A stretch of 53,537 bases of DNA from Streptomyces sp. OR43 (GCF_008042275.1 NZ_RDBK01000043.1:2720008-2773544); one strand, 5' to 3'; positions 7,941 through 16,673 are shown, counted from the first letter of the stretch. Notes: a model not told the origin generated them from the letters alone. Program-made: numbers and translations.

Positions 7941-8879
7941 ATGACCAATCTCCCCCTCCTCACGATCGGCGTCACGCTCGTCTGCGGCGTGCTCGGCGTC
8001 ATGGGTCTGCACGCGTACGCCGGCGGCAAGGCCGACCGCGACGCTCTCGTCGACCGCCTCTCGCACACCGGTCAGATACAGGCCGTAGGACGCCACCGCC
8101 GCTTCCAGGGCGTTGACCGCAGGCTGCGTAAGACCGGGCTGGGCCGCAGGATCGAGCTGAAACTGGCCGCAACGGGCCTGGAGATCACGCCGGGCGAGTT
8201 CTTCGTCTACGCGCTGATCGCCATGGCGGGCCTCTGGATGGCCGCTTCGTCGATCCTGGCCTCCTTCTTCGGCCCGGTCGCCGCGCTCGTCGGGCTCTGG
8301 GGCACCAACGCCTTCCTGAACTACCAGCGGACCAAGCGCACCGAGCGCTTCATCAACCAGCTTCCCGAGCTCTCCCGCATCCTCGCCAACGCCACCCAGG
8401 CCGGACTCGCGCTGCGTACCGCGCTCTCCATGGCGGCGGACGAGCTGGAGGACCCCGCCGGCGAGGAGCTCGCCCGGGTCGCCCGCCGCCTCAGCGTCGG
8501 TGAATCGCTCGAAGACGCCATGAGCGAGCTGACCGAGCGGCTGCCGTCCCGCGAACTCGTCGTCCTGGTCACGACCCTCGTTCTCTCCAACCGGGCCGGC
8601 GGTACGGTCGTCAGCTCCCTGCGCAACCTCACCGAGACGCTGGAGGAGCGCAAGGAGACCCGTCGTGAGGTCAAGACGCAGCTGTCGCAGGTCACCGTCA
8701 CGGCCTACGCCGTCCCGGGCTTCGGCATCGGCGCCATGCTCCTGATGAACGCCGTGATGCCGGGCGCTCTCGACCGTATGACCGGTGCGTTCATCGGCCA
8801 GGTCGCGGTCATCGTCTCGCTGGTCCTGTACGCGATCGGATTCATCGTGATCCGCCGCCTGTCCCGTATCGACGTCTGA
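7941..8879 (+). CDS. tadB: TadB inner-membrane pilus assembly platform protein
   Basis: 312 residues from ATG 7941 (the open frame runs further upstream but overlaps tadA). N-terminal helix (residues 4-24), two central helices (~92-125: FFVYALIAMAGLWMAAS and FGPVAALVGLWGTNAFL), a cytoplasmic GspF/T2SF domain (RFINQLPELSRILANATQAGLALRTAL ... LEDAMSELTERLPSRELVVL) and two C-terminal helices. T2SF-domain proteins form the platform that couples the ATPase to pilin insertion. The order tadA-tadB-tadC is the canonical one. Confidence 0.9.
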   Translation: MTNLPLLTIGVTLVCGVLGVMGLHAYAGGKADRDALVDRLSHTGQIQAVGRHRRFQGVDRRLRKTGLGRRIELKLAATGLEITPGEFFVYALIAMAGLWMAASSILASFFGPVAALVGLWGTNAFLNYQRTKRTERFINQLPELSRILANATQAGLALRTALSMAADELEDPAGEELARVARRLSVGESLEDAMSELTERLPSRELVVLVTTLVLSNRAGGTVVSSLRNLTETLEERKETRREVKTQLSQVTVTAYAVPGFGIGAMLLMNAVMPGALDRMTGAFIGQVAVIVSLVLYAIGFIVIRRLSRIDV

Positions 8880-8893
8880 GGGGAGGAGCGGAC

Positions 8894-9775
8894 ATGGACT
8901 TGTTGCTCGCACTCGTTGTAGGTCTTGCCGTGTACGGAGCGATCGCCGGCATCCGGATGTACCGAGCCGACGCCAAGCTGCCCGGAGACCTGGCCGTCGC
9001 CCTGGAGGTCGGTTCCACGCGCACCAGCGCGGTCGGCTCCGGCATCGACCGGATGGGCATGCGGTGGGCCCCCGCGGTGCTCAGGATGATGGGCCCCAAG
9101 GCCGTCAACAAGAAGCGCCACCAGATCGACATGGCCGGTAACCCCGGCGGCCTCACCATCGACCGGTACGCCGCCCGGCGTGCGGTGTATGGCGCCCTCG
9201 GCGGGTTCGGCGCGCTGTCGATGCTCATGCGCGGCCAGGTCTTCGTGGCCATCCTGCTCCTCGCGTTCGGCGCCTTCTGGGTGGAGGTCGGCATCTGGTC
9301 GGCCGTCCGCGTCCGCAAGGAACACATCGAACGGACACTCCCCGACTTCCTCGACGTCCTCGCGGTCGTCGTCTCGGCGGGTCTCGGGTTCCGTCAGGCG
9401 CTGGAGCGCGTCGCCGAGAAGTACGAGGGCCCCTGGGCCGACGAACTCCGCATCACCCTCCGCCAGATGGACATGGGTGTCAGCAGGCGGCAGGCCTTCG
9501 AGGAGCTGCGGAAACGCAATGACTCGGAGCAGGTCGCCATGTTCGTGACCACACTCCAGCAGGGCGAGGAACTGGGTGCGCCGATCGTCGAGACGCTGAT
9601 CCAGATCGCCAACGACATGCGGCGTACCGATGCACAGAACGCACGGCGGAAGGCGGCCAAGGCCGTCCCGAAGGCGACCTTCGCGGTGACCTCGTTCCTG
9701 CTTCCCGGAACCCTGGTGATGCTGACGGTCGGGTTCGTCTACGGGGCGAACGTCGACTTCTCGTTCGTCAAGTGA
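8894..9775 (+). CDS. tadC: TadC inner-membrane pilus assembly platform protein
   Basis: 293 residues with a T2SF domain. There is an N-terminal helix (DLLLALVVGLAVYGAIAGI), a paired helix region ~95-140, the cytoplasmic GspF-like domain (RTLPDFLDVLAVVVSAGLGFRQALERVAEKY ... DMGVSRRQAFEELRKRN) and a C-terminal helix (FAVTSFLLPGTLVMLTVGFVYGA). It partners TadB in the assembly platform. RBS GGGGAGGAG precedes ATG 8894, 14 nt after tadB. The gene ends the first tad run; 54 nt later the histidine kinase begins on the same strand. Confidence 0.9.
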   Translation: MDLLLALVVGLAVYGAIAGIRMYRADAKLPGDLAVALEVGSTRTSAVGSGIDRMGMRWAPAVLRMMGPKAVNKKRHQIDMAGNPGGLTIDRYAARRAVYGALGGFGALSMLMRGQVFVAILLLAFGAFWVEVGIWSAVRVRKEHIERTLPDFLDVLAVVVSAGLGFRQALERVAEKYEGPWADELRITLRQMDMGVSRRQAFEELRKRNDSEQVAMFVTTLQQGEELGAPIVETLIQIANDMRRTDAQNARRKAAKAVPKATFAVTSFLLPGTLVMLTVGFVYGANVDFSFVK

Positions 9776-9829
9776 TGACCCGCAAGAAGAAGGTGACGAA
9801 AATGGCGAGCATGAGGAGGTGACAGGCGC

Positions 9830-11146
9830 ATGGCATTTCAACTGAGCGACTCCCAACCGGGTTTGACGAGTGAGGTGCGCCAGGCGCTCGCGAACCCGGG
9901 CGCGCAGCCGGCTTTTGCGATCCAGCTCAACGCGCTCCAGGCCATGTGCCGGCAGGTCTTCGGATTCCGTCTGGCCATGACAGCCATAGCGACGCCGTTC
10001 GCGATCGACCGCACGGCACCTGGTCTGGCCACGTGGCTGATCGGCGCGGCGATCCTCGTCACCTTCATGGGCTCCTACGTCCTCTTCCGGGACTGGGAGC
10101 GCTTCGGCCCGCTCTTCCTGCGCCACCCTTGGCTGCTCGGTGTCGACGCCTTCTTCGGCGCCCTGCTGCTCATCACTGCCACGCCCGAGTCCACCCTGGC
10201 GTACGTCACGGTCTGTACGCCGCTGCTGGCCGGGCTCGTCTACGGATGGCGGGGCTCAGCGGTCTTCGCCGCCCTTCAGACGTTGATCATCTTCGGCGTC
10301 TACGGTACCGACGCGAAACTGGACGCCAGCGAGGCCACCGCACTGCTTCTTCCCGGATTCTGCGTCATCGCCGGCGCCGTCGGCGTCACCTTGCGCAATC
10401 TGCTGCTCCGCTTCGGCACGGCGAGCCAGGCCCTTACCGAGACACGTGCGCGACTGGCCGTGAGTGAAGCCATCGAGGGCGAACGCACGCGCCTGGCACG
10501 GGAAATGCACGATTCTGTCGCCAAGACCCTGCACGGTCTGGCCATGGCCGCTGACGGCCTGGCCTCCTCCTCCGACCGGATGGACCCACTGACCGTCAAA
10601 CACCAGGCGGAGCTCGTCGCCCGATCCGCCCGCCGCGCGGCGGCGGAGTCGCGCGAGTTGCTGTCGGACCTGCGGCGCGAGTCGGGACTCGACGGCGGAA
10701 TCGACGTCGTGACAGAACTGCAAGCACGCGCCGACGACTTCACCCGACGCCACGGCCTCACCGCGACCTTCCGGCTGCTTAACGACATCCCGGTGCCGCC
10801 CGTGCCTCAGGTGGTCGCCCGGCAACTGCTCACCATCGCTTCCGAGGCGATGGAGAACGCCAACCGCCACGCCCACCCCACCTACCTTGTCGTACTCGCC
10901 GGAGTGAAGGGCGACGTGCTGAGGATCAGCGTGTACGACGACGGGCGCGGCCTGCCCCCCGGCGTCACGCTCGACGACCTCAGACGCGCCGGACACTTCG
11001 GACTCGTCGGCATGGTCGAACGCGCCGCGTCCATCGGCGCCCGCATCCGCATCGGCAAGGGCAAGGCGGTCACCGGCACGGAAGTCCGCCTTGAGCTGCC
11101 CATGGCCGCCTTGTCCCAAGCGCCATCCGCTACACCGCTCGACTGA
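9830..11146 (+). CDS. NarL-family sensor histidine kinase in the Tad locus
   Basis: 438 residues. About six hydrophobic segments (residues ~45-190) form a membrane sensor with almost no extracytoplasmic loop, then a HisKA_3 dimerisation domain with the H-box LAREMHDSVAKTLHGLAM (His227 is the predicted phospho-acceptor) and a HATPase domain with N-box EAMENANRHAHP and G-box DDGRGLP. It presumably phosphorylates the response regulator encoded 46 nt downstream. Position between tadC and the flp pilin gene suggests it controls pilus expression; no ligand can be inferred. RBS GAGGAGG precedes ATG 9830. Confidence 0.9.
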   Translation: MAFQLSDSQPGLTSEVRQALANPGAQPAFAIQLNALQAMCRQVFGFRLAMTAIATPFAIDRTAPGLATWLIGAAILVTFMGSYVLFRDWERFGPLFLRHPWLLGVDAFFGALLLITATPESTLAYVTVCTPLLAGLVYGWRGSAVFAALQTLIIFGVYGTDAKLDASEATALLLPGFCVIAGAVGVTLRNLLLRFGTASQALTETRARLAVSEAIEGERTRLAREMHDSVAKTLHGLAMAADGLASSSDRMDPLTVKHQAELVARSARRAAAESRELLSDLRRESGLDGGIDVVTELQARADDFTRRHGLTATFRLLNDIPVPPVPQVVARQLLTIASEAMENANRHAHPTYLVVLAGVKGDVLRISVYDDGRGLPPGVTLDDLRRAGHFGLVGMVERAASIGARIRIGKGKAVTGTEVRLELPMAALSQAPSATPLD

Positions 11147-11192
11147 CCCGCTCCCCACCCGTCCCCACAGATAGATGAGAGGAGGTCGCAGA

Positions 11193-12290
11193 ATGTCGGA
11201 CGACGTCTCCCGTGCCTCGGGCCAGAACTGGGCCGCACAGCCCCACGCCTCCCAGCACACGTCCTCGCATGGCACACCGGTCACTTCCGAATCCAGCTCC
11301 CCCGGGTTTCCCGTTCCTCAGCAGACCGCGGCATCCGGAACCATGCCCGCCTTCCCTCCTGCCCCCGGCCTTCCCGCGCCAGGACCGATGAGAGTCGTTG
11401 TTGCCGACGACAACCCCGTGGTCCGGGCCGGGCTCGGCGCCCTGCTCTCCGGCCGGAACGACATCGAGGTCGTGGCCGAAGCCGCGGACGGCCGCCAGGC
11501 TTACGACATGGCCGTCCAGCACCGCCCTGATGTCGTGCTGCTCGACGTCCGCATGCCCGGCGTGGATGGCATCTCCGCGCTTCCGCACCTGGTGCAGATC
11601 GCGCCGGTGATGATGTTGACCTACAGCCGCGAGAGCCAGATCGTCCACGAGGCACTGCGGCTGGGCGCGGGCGGGTACCTGGTGCACGGTGAGTTCACCG
11701 CCGACCAGTTGGTGCAGGCCGTACGCGACACGCAGAGCGGCCGGGCCCACTTCACCGCTACGGCGGCCAACGCCCTCCTGGCCCACATGAGGCAGGGCCC
11801 CGGACCGCAGGGCTCGGTTCTGCCGGAGGGCCTGGGAACGGCGCTGACCTCGGGCGTTCCGTATCAGCAGCCCAGCTATGACGGTCGCCTGCCGGGGTCG
11901 CCGCATCAAAGCGATGCGTATGCACATGTGCAGACGCCGCTGCCGAACCCGCGGCAGGCCTCACCTGGGGCGCGACCGGCTGCACCCGCGCAGGGTCTTT
12001 CGCATCTGCAACCTGGTATGGCACAGTCTTCCGTAACTGGGGGGCCTGGTGGGCCTCCTGCCAGGCAGCAGTACGGGCTGAGTTCACGGGAGGTGGAGGT
12101 CATGGACCTGATCGCGTCCGGCATGAGTAATCAGCAGATCGCCGCCACCTGCTTCATCAGCGAGAAGACGGTCAAGAACCACATCAACCGCATCTTCACC
12201 AAACTTCACAGCGGCAGCCGCAGCGAGGCGATCGCCCGCTGGCTCGGCACGGCATCGCCTGCCGGACCTGCTGCACGGGGGGACAGGTAG
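11193..12290 (+). CDS. LuxR/NarL-type response regulator in the Tad locus
   Basis: 365 residues from ATG 11193, chosen because GAGAGGAGG lies 8 nt upstream; an in-frame ATG at 11175 lies before that site. The first ~65 residues are Pro/Ser-rich and disordered, unusual for the family. The receiver domain (RVVVADDNPVVRAG...) has phospho-acceptor Asp118 in VVLLDVRMPG. A ~100-residue Pro/Gln-rich linker separates it from the LuxR helix-turn-helix (LSSREVEVMDLIASGMSNQQIAATCFIS then EKTVKNHINRIFTKL). NarL-type regulators bind DNA as dimers. The paired GGGCCC boxes begin only 49 nt downstream, in front of flp, so this is the prime candidate to bind them; that is inference. Confidence 0.9.
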   Translation: MSDDVSRASGQNWAAQPHASQHTSSHGTPVTSESSSPGFPVPQQTAASGTMPAFPPAPGLPAPGPMRVVVADDNPVVRAGLGALLSGRNDIEVVAEAADGRQAYDMAVQHRPDVVLLDVRMPGVDGISALPHLVQIAPVMMLTYSRESQIVHEALRLGAGGYLVHGEFTADQLVQAVRDTQSGRAHFTATAANALLAHMRQGPGPQGSVLPEGLGTALTSGVPYQQPSYDGRLPGSPHQSDAYAHVQTPLPNPRQASPGARPAAPAQGLSHLQPGMAQSSVTGGPGGPPARQQYGLSSREVEVMDLIASGMSNQQIAATCFISEKTVKNHINRIFTKLHSGSRSEAIARWLGTASPAGPAARGDR

Positions 12291-12338
12291 TCATGGCCTA
12301 TCGGGGGATAGAGCGAGGCAACGAGAGTTCGGGCTTTG

Positions 12339-12433
12339 GGGCCCAGTCCTGGGCGCCCAGGGCCCAACTGCTGGATTGGGCCCGGGAATGGGCCCTGGGA
12401 CCCTCTGATGGTCACGGTGTTCCGCCGTATGTT
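12339..12433 (+). promoter_or_regulatory. flp promoter with multiple GGGCCC boxes
   Basis: GGGCCC boxes lie at 12339, 12360, 12378 and 12390, with GGACCC at 12398; the last pair is 2 nt apart. Exactly 24 nt after the GGACCC is TATGTT (12428-12433), a plausible -10. The same box pair and distance recur before three other genes in the window. The transcript would have a ~100-nt leader before the flp start. Confidence 0.65.
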
Positions 12434-12542
12434 TCTCGTATCGCAAACGGCACCGGCCAGGAGGAAGCCGGTAACGGGAGCGAGAACAGAGGAACTTGCG
12501 AGTCGGCCGGCAGTCGGTCGGCCGAATCTGGAGGGGAACATC

Positions 12543-12773
12543 ATGTCGAACATCACCCTGAAGACCGCCGTCCGCGTCAACGGCTGGGCCAACACCGCCG
12601 TCTCCAAGATCCAGAAGCGCTACGCGGCCACGGACCGCGGCCAGACGGCCTTCGAGTACCTCGGCATCATCCTGGTGGTCGTCGCGATCATCGGTGGCAT
12701 GGTGGCCTCGGGCATCGGCAGTGCGATCTCGACTCGCATCAGCGACCTGGTCGACACCATCACCGCTGGCTAA
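12543..12773 (+). CDS. flp: Flp-type major pilin
   Basis: 76 residues. A short basic leader (to ~residue 32) precedes DRG|QTAFEYLG, where the Tad prepilin peptidase should cut after Gly; Glu and Tyr at +5/+6 are the Flp signature. The hydrophobic helix IILVVVAIIGGMVASGIGSAI follows, with a ~15-residue tail. The mature pilin of ~43 residues is the usual tiny Flp size. The start is ATG 12543 behind GGAGGGG; a longer open frame upstream overlaps the regulator and is not used. Its stop TAA overlaps the next gene's ATG. Confidence 0.92.
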   Translation: MSNITLKTAVRVNGWANTAVSKIQKRYAATDRGQTAFEYLGIILVVVAIIGGMVASGIGSAISTRISDLVDTITAG

Positions 12774-13441
12774 TGACTGAGCACAGTCGCCGCGACGCAG
12801 GGCAGGCCTTCCCCATCTACATTGTGATGGTGGCGGGCCTGCTCTTCCTCGCGTTCGCGTTCTTTGCTGTTGGTCAGGCCTCTGCCACGCGCAATGGCGC
12901 TCAGGGCGCCGCAGACGCTGCCGCGCTTGCCGCCGCCCAGGAAGCCCGTGACGGTTTGGGAGTGCAGCTCCTTCCCGTACTTCGGGAGCCAAACGGCCTG
13001 AATGAGTTCCTGGCGACGCACGAGTACTTCCAGGCGGGCCGTGGGAAGGCGACTCAGCTGGCCTTTGACAACCGCTCGGATCTCATCGACTTCGGTTGGC
13101 GGACAGGCTATTGGCAGGACAAGGTCACAGCCCGGATCAAGACCCACTACACAGTGGGTGAATCGGTCATTCCTGGCACAGAGAAGACACATGCCACGGC
13201 GACGGCAACTGCCGTGATCAAGTTCCGGTGCAGCACGAAGGTCCAAGGCCTCCCGGATCCAGCCGACGACGAGGACGAAGGGGATGGCGGGAACGACGGG
13301 GACGACAAGAGCGGGACACCCGATCTGCCCATCCTTACCCTCGATTGCGACGGAGTGGAAGTTCCGCTCGACTTGGGGGACCACGATCTCGCGGCCGGCC
13401 TGGGCAAGTTGCTCTTTGACGTGCAATTGATCGACGACTGA
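12773..13441 (+). CDS. TadG-like pilus-associated protein
   Basis: 222 residues, starting at ATG 12773, which shares its A with the flp stop (TAATG), so translation is coupled. The N-terminus RRDAGQAFPIYIVMVAGLLFLAFAFFAVGQA is a Tad pseudopilin-like helix (Gly-Gln cleavage context but no Glu at +5), then the family motif NGAQGAADAAALAAAQEA. The remaining ~140 residues are extracytoplasmic, with an Asp/Glu/Gly-rich stretch (DDEDEGDGGNDGDD) that could bind cations. It is probably a minor pilus or membrane-anchored component. Confidence 0.82.
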   Translation: MTEHSRRDAGQAFPIYIVMVAGLLFLAFAFFAVGQASATRNGAQGAADAAALAAAQEARDGLGVQLLPVLREPNGLNEFLATHEYFQAGRGKATQLAFDNRSDLIDFGWRTGYWQDKVTARIKTHYTVGESVIPGTEKTHATATATAVIKFRCSTKVQGLPDPADDEDEGDGGNDGDDKSGTPDLPILTLDCDGVEVPLDLGDHDLAAGLGKLLFDVQLIDD

Positions 13442-13472
13442 CAGCGAACGACGACTAAAGGAACCTGAACCC

Positions 13473-14075
13473 ATGAGCATTCGGCGCACCACGAAGTCCC
13501 GAAGGGTAGCGGCCGCTGCCTCGATGGTGGCTGCCTTGGCCTTTGTCGTCACCGGTTGCGGTGGCGACGGCGGAGGGAAGGAGGGCGATGCCGGGTCGTC
13601 GTCTTCCGCGAAGCCTTCCGAGGAAGGCAAGGGCCCGAGTGATGACACGGCCGCCGGGGACAAGGTGGACCCGAACGTCAAGCTTGCTGAAGTCAAGGGA
13701 CAGAACGGGGTGTTGCTCGTCGTCAATGAGGTGAAGCGTGACTCCGGCGGCTTCGTCACAGTTCAGGGTGAGATCAAGAACGAGGGCGACCTGTCGGTCA
13801 ACCCTGCTGCGTGGGCGGGTAATGAGAGCGTCATCGTGAGGAAGAACCTCAACTCTGTGGGTGGCGCCACTCTGGTGGACAAGGCGGGGAAGAAGCGCTA
13901 CTACATCCTCCGTGACACGGACGGCAGGTGCCTCTGCACCACCGGGATCCGACCGCTTGCGCCCGGGAAGTCGCTTCCTGTCTTCATGCAGTTCCCCGCA
14001 CCTCCCGACACGACAACCGAAGTCGACCTCTCACTGCCCACTTTTGCTACGACTTCGCTGAAGATCTCTGGGTGA
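13473..14075 (+). CDS. Secreted lipoprotein of the Tad operon
   Basis: 200 residues with a lipoprotein signal: basic head (RRTTKSRRVAAAAS), hydrophobic core and lipobox VTGC (Cys ~28), then a ~35-residue Gly/Ser/Glu linker. The body (VKGQNGVLLVVNEVKRDSGGFVTVQGEIKNEGD) looks like a beta-sandwich of the type often seen in DUF4352-like exported proteins. It lies 31 nt after tadG behind AAAGGAACC and overlaps the OmpA-family gene by 4 nt. Role unknown; it may anchor or stabilise the pilus at the outer face of the membrane. Confidence 0.8.
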   Translation: MSIRRTTKSRRVAAAASMVAALAFVVTGCGGDGGGKEGDAGSSSSAKPSEEGKGPSDDTAAGDKVDPNVKLAEVKGQNGVLLVVNEVKRDSGGFVTVQGEIKNEGDLSVNPAAWAGNESVIVRKNLNSVGGATLVDKAGKKRYYILRDTDGRCLCTTGIRPLAPGKSLPVFMQFPAPPDTTTEVDLSLPTFATTSLKISG

Positions 14076-14734
14076 CGGCCGACATGAAATCAGTGTGCAC
14101 ACAGCGCAGGCAAGGCCATGCGGCTGGACGAGTCCTTGCAGTGGCAGTGCTCTTGACGGGCGCGACGGTTTTCGGTGCCTCCTCCGCTCTAGCCGATGAC
14201 GGTCCCAGCGTTCCTCCGGGCACCGAAGCGTCCTCCGAGCCGCCCGTCAAGTTGGACAGCAGCGACCCCGACCTCAAGATGCCCGAAGGCGGCACCCTCG
14301 CCCCGGGCAGGGTTCTCGACATCATCCAGGTCGTCGAGGACGAGGGGGGTGATGAGAGGCGGGAGGAGACCAACTCGGACATTAAGTTCGCTCTCCAGGC
14401 CGAGGTTCTCTTCGGCAAGGACAGCGCCAAGCTGAGCTCTGCCGCCAACTCCCGTATCGCCGCAATCGGTGCCGAGATCAAGAAGCAGAACGCCACCAAG
14501 GTGCGCGTCTTCGGCTTCACCGACAACCTCGGCTCCTCTGCACACGGTGACGTCCTTTCCAAGCAGCGCGCCGACGCGGTGCAGTCGGTGCTGGTGAAGT
14601 CCACGGGTTCGAGTGTCACCTTCGAAATCCGCGGCTACGGCGAGCAGTACCCGATCGCCAGCAACGCTACGGAAGAGGGCCGCAAGAAGAACCGCCGCGT
14701 GGAGGTCTCCTTCCCGCGTGGCGACTCCTCCTGA
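14072..14734 (+). CDS. OmpA-family peptidoglycan-binding secreted protein
   Basis: The start is GTG 14072, overlapping the previous stop as GTGA; ATG 14084 is an in-frame alternative. 220 residues: a signal peptide (GRVLAVAVLLTGATVFGASSALA), a ~70-residue linker, then an OmpA C-terminal domain (ALQAEVLFGKDSAKLSSAAN ... VRVFGFTDNLGSS ... LSKQRADAVQSVL ... GYGEQYPIASN ... KNRRVEVSF). These domains bind diaminopimelate-containing peptidoglycan. With the lipoprotein before it, this is probably the wall-anchoring part of the pilus system. A strong hairpin ends the operon. Confidence 0.88.
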   Translation: MTADMKSVCTQRRQGHAAGRVLAVAVLLTGATVFGASSALADDGPSVPPGTEASSEPPVKLDSSDPDLKMPEGGTLAPGRVLDIIQVVEDEGGDERREETNSDIKFALQAEVLFGKDSAKLSSAANSRIAAIGAEIKKQNATKVRVFGFTDNLGSSAHGDVLSKQRADAVQSVLVKSTGSSVTFEIRGYGEQYPIASNATEEGRKKNRRVEVSFPRGDSS

Positions 14735-14756
14735 GTTACCCGCACCGCAGCAGGAC

Positions 14757-14794
14757 AGAGCCCGGCGTCGCGAGAGATCGCGGTGCCGGGCTCT
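14757..14794 (+). terminator. Terminator of the Tad operon
   Basis: AGAGCCCGGC pairs with GCCGGGCTCT around an 18-nt segment that can itself pair (CGCGA/TCGCG). It lies 22 nt after the OmpA-family stop. Confidence 0.8.
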
Positions 14795-15457
14795 TGTCGT
14801 CACAGCAGGTGTTCGGACTGGCCGTGCGGGCGACGACTTTGGGGGTGCCAGCCAGATCCGCATCGTTCCGTGTGTCCGAATCAACCGGCTCAGCAACTCT
14901 TGGAGGGGACACCGGGATTCCCTCGAAGATGTCGAGCTTGGCGCTTGGTTCGCCCGGTACTTCTTCCTCGCCGATCAAAGTCGTGTTCGAGGAGGCCGAA
15001 AAGGGGGATGGCACTCCACTCGATCGTCTGGAGGAACTGCGGGTGGATGTCAACAACTAGGAGGGGAAACGACCCATCGAAGGATCCTCCGGGACGTGCT
15101 GGATGAGCTGATCGACTGGCACACTCCCGCCCCCGGCTGAGGCGGCGACGAGGCGGGACTAGTGCTCGGCGAAGACTTCGGCGTGACGTCGCGAAGGGTG
15201 CCGGGGGAACCTGATTGGGCACCCGGAGGCGCAATACCCCGGCGGGTATCCATCGGGAAGGTCTCTGCTTCCTCGTGGTCAGGCCCCCGGTTGAGATTTG
15301 CTGTCTCGGCGGCCCCGACCGCCATCCCGGCAGAGAGGCCCCGCACGCGTCGCCGACCCCGCCTGGCGCCGCCCTTACGCGCCCGGCGCCACGAGGTGCA
15401 TGGCGTTGCCGGGCGGGATCTTGAGGCCACGAACGGTCCATGGCAGGCTCATGCCGC
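14795..15457 (+). other. Intergenic region with a possible decayed coding remnant
   Basis: No intact gene seen. On the plus strand, protein-like stretches appear in alternating frames: SLEDVELGAWFARYFFLADQ (from ~14918), VVFEEAEKGDGTPLDRLEEL (~14983-15045) and HRRILRDVLDELIDWHTPAP (~15075-15138). They end near 15140, which would fit an old gene broken by two frameshifts. GC at third positions is below that of the neighbours. 15140-15457 holds nothing I can name. Confidence 0.25.
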
Positions 15458-16062
15458 ATGATTGATGAATTCGCCAAGGACAACCTGCACGGGAGACTGC
15501 GGCGGGACCGCGAGGCGCTGCTCTGGAAACTCGACGGCTTGTCCGAATACGACGTCCGCCGGCCTCTGACAGCGACCGGGACCAACCTCCTCGGCCTGGT
15601 CAAGCACGTCGCCACCATCGAGGCCAGGTACTTCGGCGAGGTCTTCGACCGCCCTTCCCCGGAACCGCTGTGCCGGTGGCAGGACTCCGACGGCAGCGAT
15701 CAGTGGGCGGCCGGGGACGAGACCCGCGATCAGATCATCGGCTTCTACCGGCGAACGTGGGAACACTCGGACGCGACGATCAGCGAACTTCCCTGGACGC
15801 AGCGGGCCACGTGCCGTGGTGGTCCGAGCCCCGTCCCAACACGAACCTCTTCGCCGTCATGACCCATGTCCTCAGCGAGACCGTCCGGCATGCCGGACAC
15901 GCCGACATCCTGCGCGAGGGGCTCGACGGAAGGACCGGGTTGCGCGCCGAGCACGAGAGGCAGATCGACGAGGAAGCCCGTGCAGCCCACCGCGCGAAGA
16001 TCGAGCTGGCCGCCAGGGCGGCCGCCGGTTCGGCCGCACCAGTCATGGCTCAGGACTCCTGA
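15458..16062 (+). pseudogene. DinB-family (DUF664) protein, one-base frameshift at ~15790
   Basis: The start is ATG 15458 (MIDEFAKDN). The first frame gives a DinB-like four-helix beginning (RDREALLWKLDGLSEYDVRR then TATGTNLLGLVKHVATIEAR). At CTTCCCTGG the product goes out of frame. The other frame resumes with LDAAGHVPWWSEP and then VMTHVLSETVRHAGHADILR, the C-terminal metal-binding half of the family. Adding one C to the CCC run at ~15789-15792 restores a full protein of ~201 residues. DinB/DUF664 proteins bind metal through three His, often as thiol-dependent transferases. It may be a sequencing error. Confidence 0.75.
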
Positions 16063-16238
16063 CGGCATGACCTGCCCCCAGCGGGCCGGCCCGGCCCGGC
16101 CCGGGCCCGGTCGGCTGGGCATGGGGCATGGGTTCCACGTCAGGTCCACGTCCATGTCCATGCCTTGGGCGCTTGGTGCGATCGCGTACTCCTCGATGCC
16201 CCGTCTTCCACAACCCGTCACTCGTTCACGGACCGACG

Positions 16239-16673
16239 TCAGGACATGACCACGGCGGGGTTTCCCTCGCTCCAGATGTTGGTGATCCTGCGGTGGGTGA
16301 AACGCCAGCCGTCCGTGGTGCGGCGCAGCCGGTCGTCGTAGCGGCCCCCGCCGAGGAACGTCTCGCCGTCCGGCACGCCATGGCGGACATGCTGGGCCTG
16401 GTAGTAGCACGTGTGCTCTGCCTCGTCGCCGTGCACCGCGGCGACATGGTTGCCGTTCAGGTGGTGGGTGGCGTCGAGGCGCTCCAGGCTGGTCCTGATC
16501 CTGGCGACGATCGCATCAGGTCCGCAGAGCCGTTCTGCCGAATTGCTGTACTCCCAGCAGGCGTCGCCCGTGAACAGCGCGCCCAGCGTCGCCCAGTCCC
16601 TGGAGTCCAGCGCCGTCGCGTACGCGACGACGACATCCACGATCGCAGCGCGGTCGGTGAGTTCCTGGAGCAT
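16239..16673 (-). CDS. SnoaL-like / NTF2-fold protein
   Basis: 144 residues of the SnoaL-like family (alpha+beta barrel): ELTDRAAIVDVVVAYATALDSRDWATLGALFTGDACWEY at the start and TTDGWRFTHRRITNIW at the end, the usual beginning and end of these domains. Members include steroid isomerase-like and hydroxylating enzymes and non-enzymatic ligand binders; the substrate cannot be told. It is divergent from the HxlR regulator, with an 83-nt gap that carries an inverted repeat, so it is the likely target of that regulator. Confidence 0.8.
   Translation of the reverse strand: MLQELTDRAAIVDVVVAYATALDSRDWATLGALFTGDACWEYSNSAERLCGPDAIVARIRTSLERLDATHHLNGNHVAAVHGDEAEHTCYYQAQHVRHGVPDGETFLGGGRYDDRLRRTTDGWRFTHRRITNIWSEGNPAVVMS

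Noticed and set aside
9428..9441. GGGCCC-CT-GGGCCG inside tadC as another regulon promoter
   Set aside because: One mismatch, inside coding sequence, and no -10 box at 23-24 nt.
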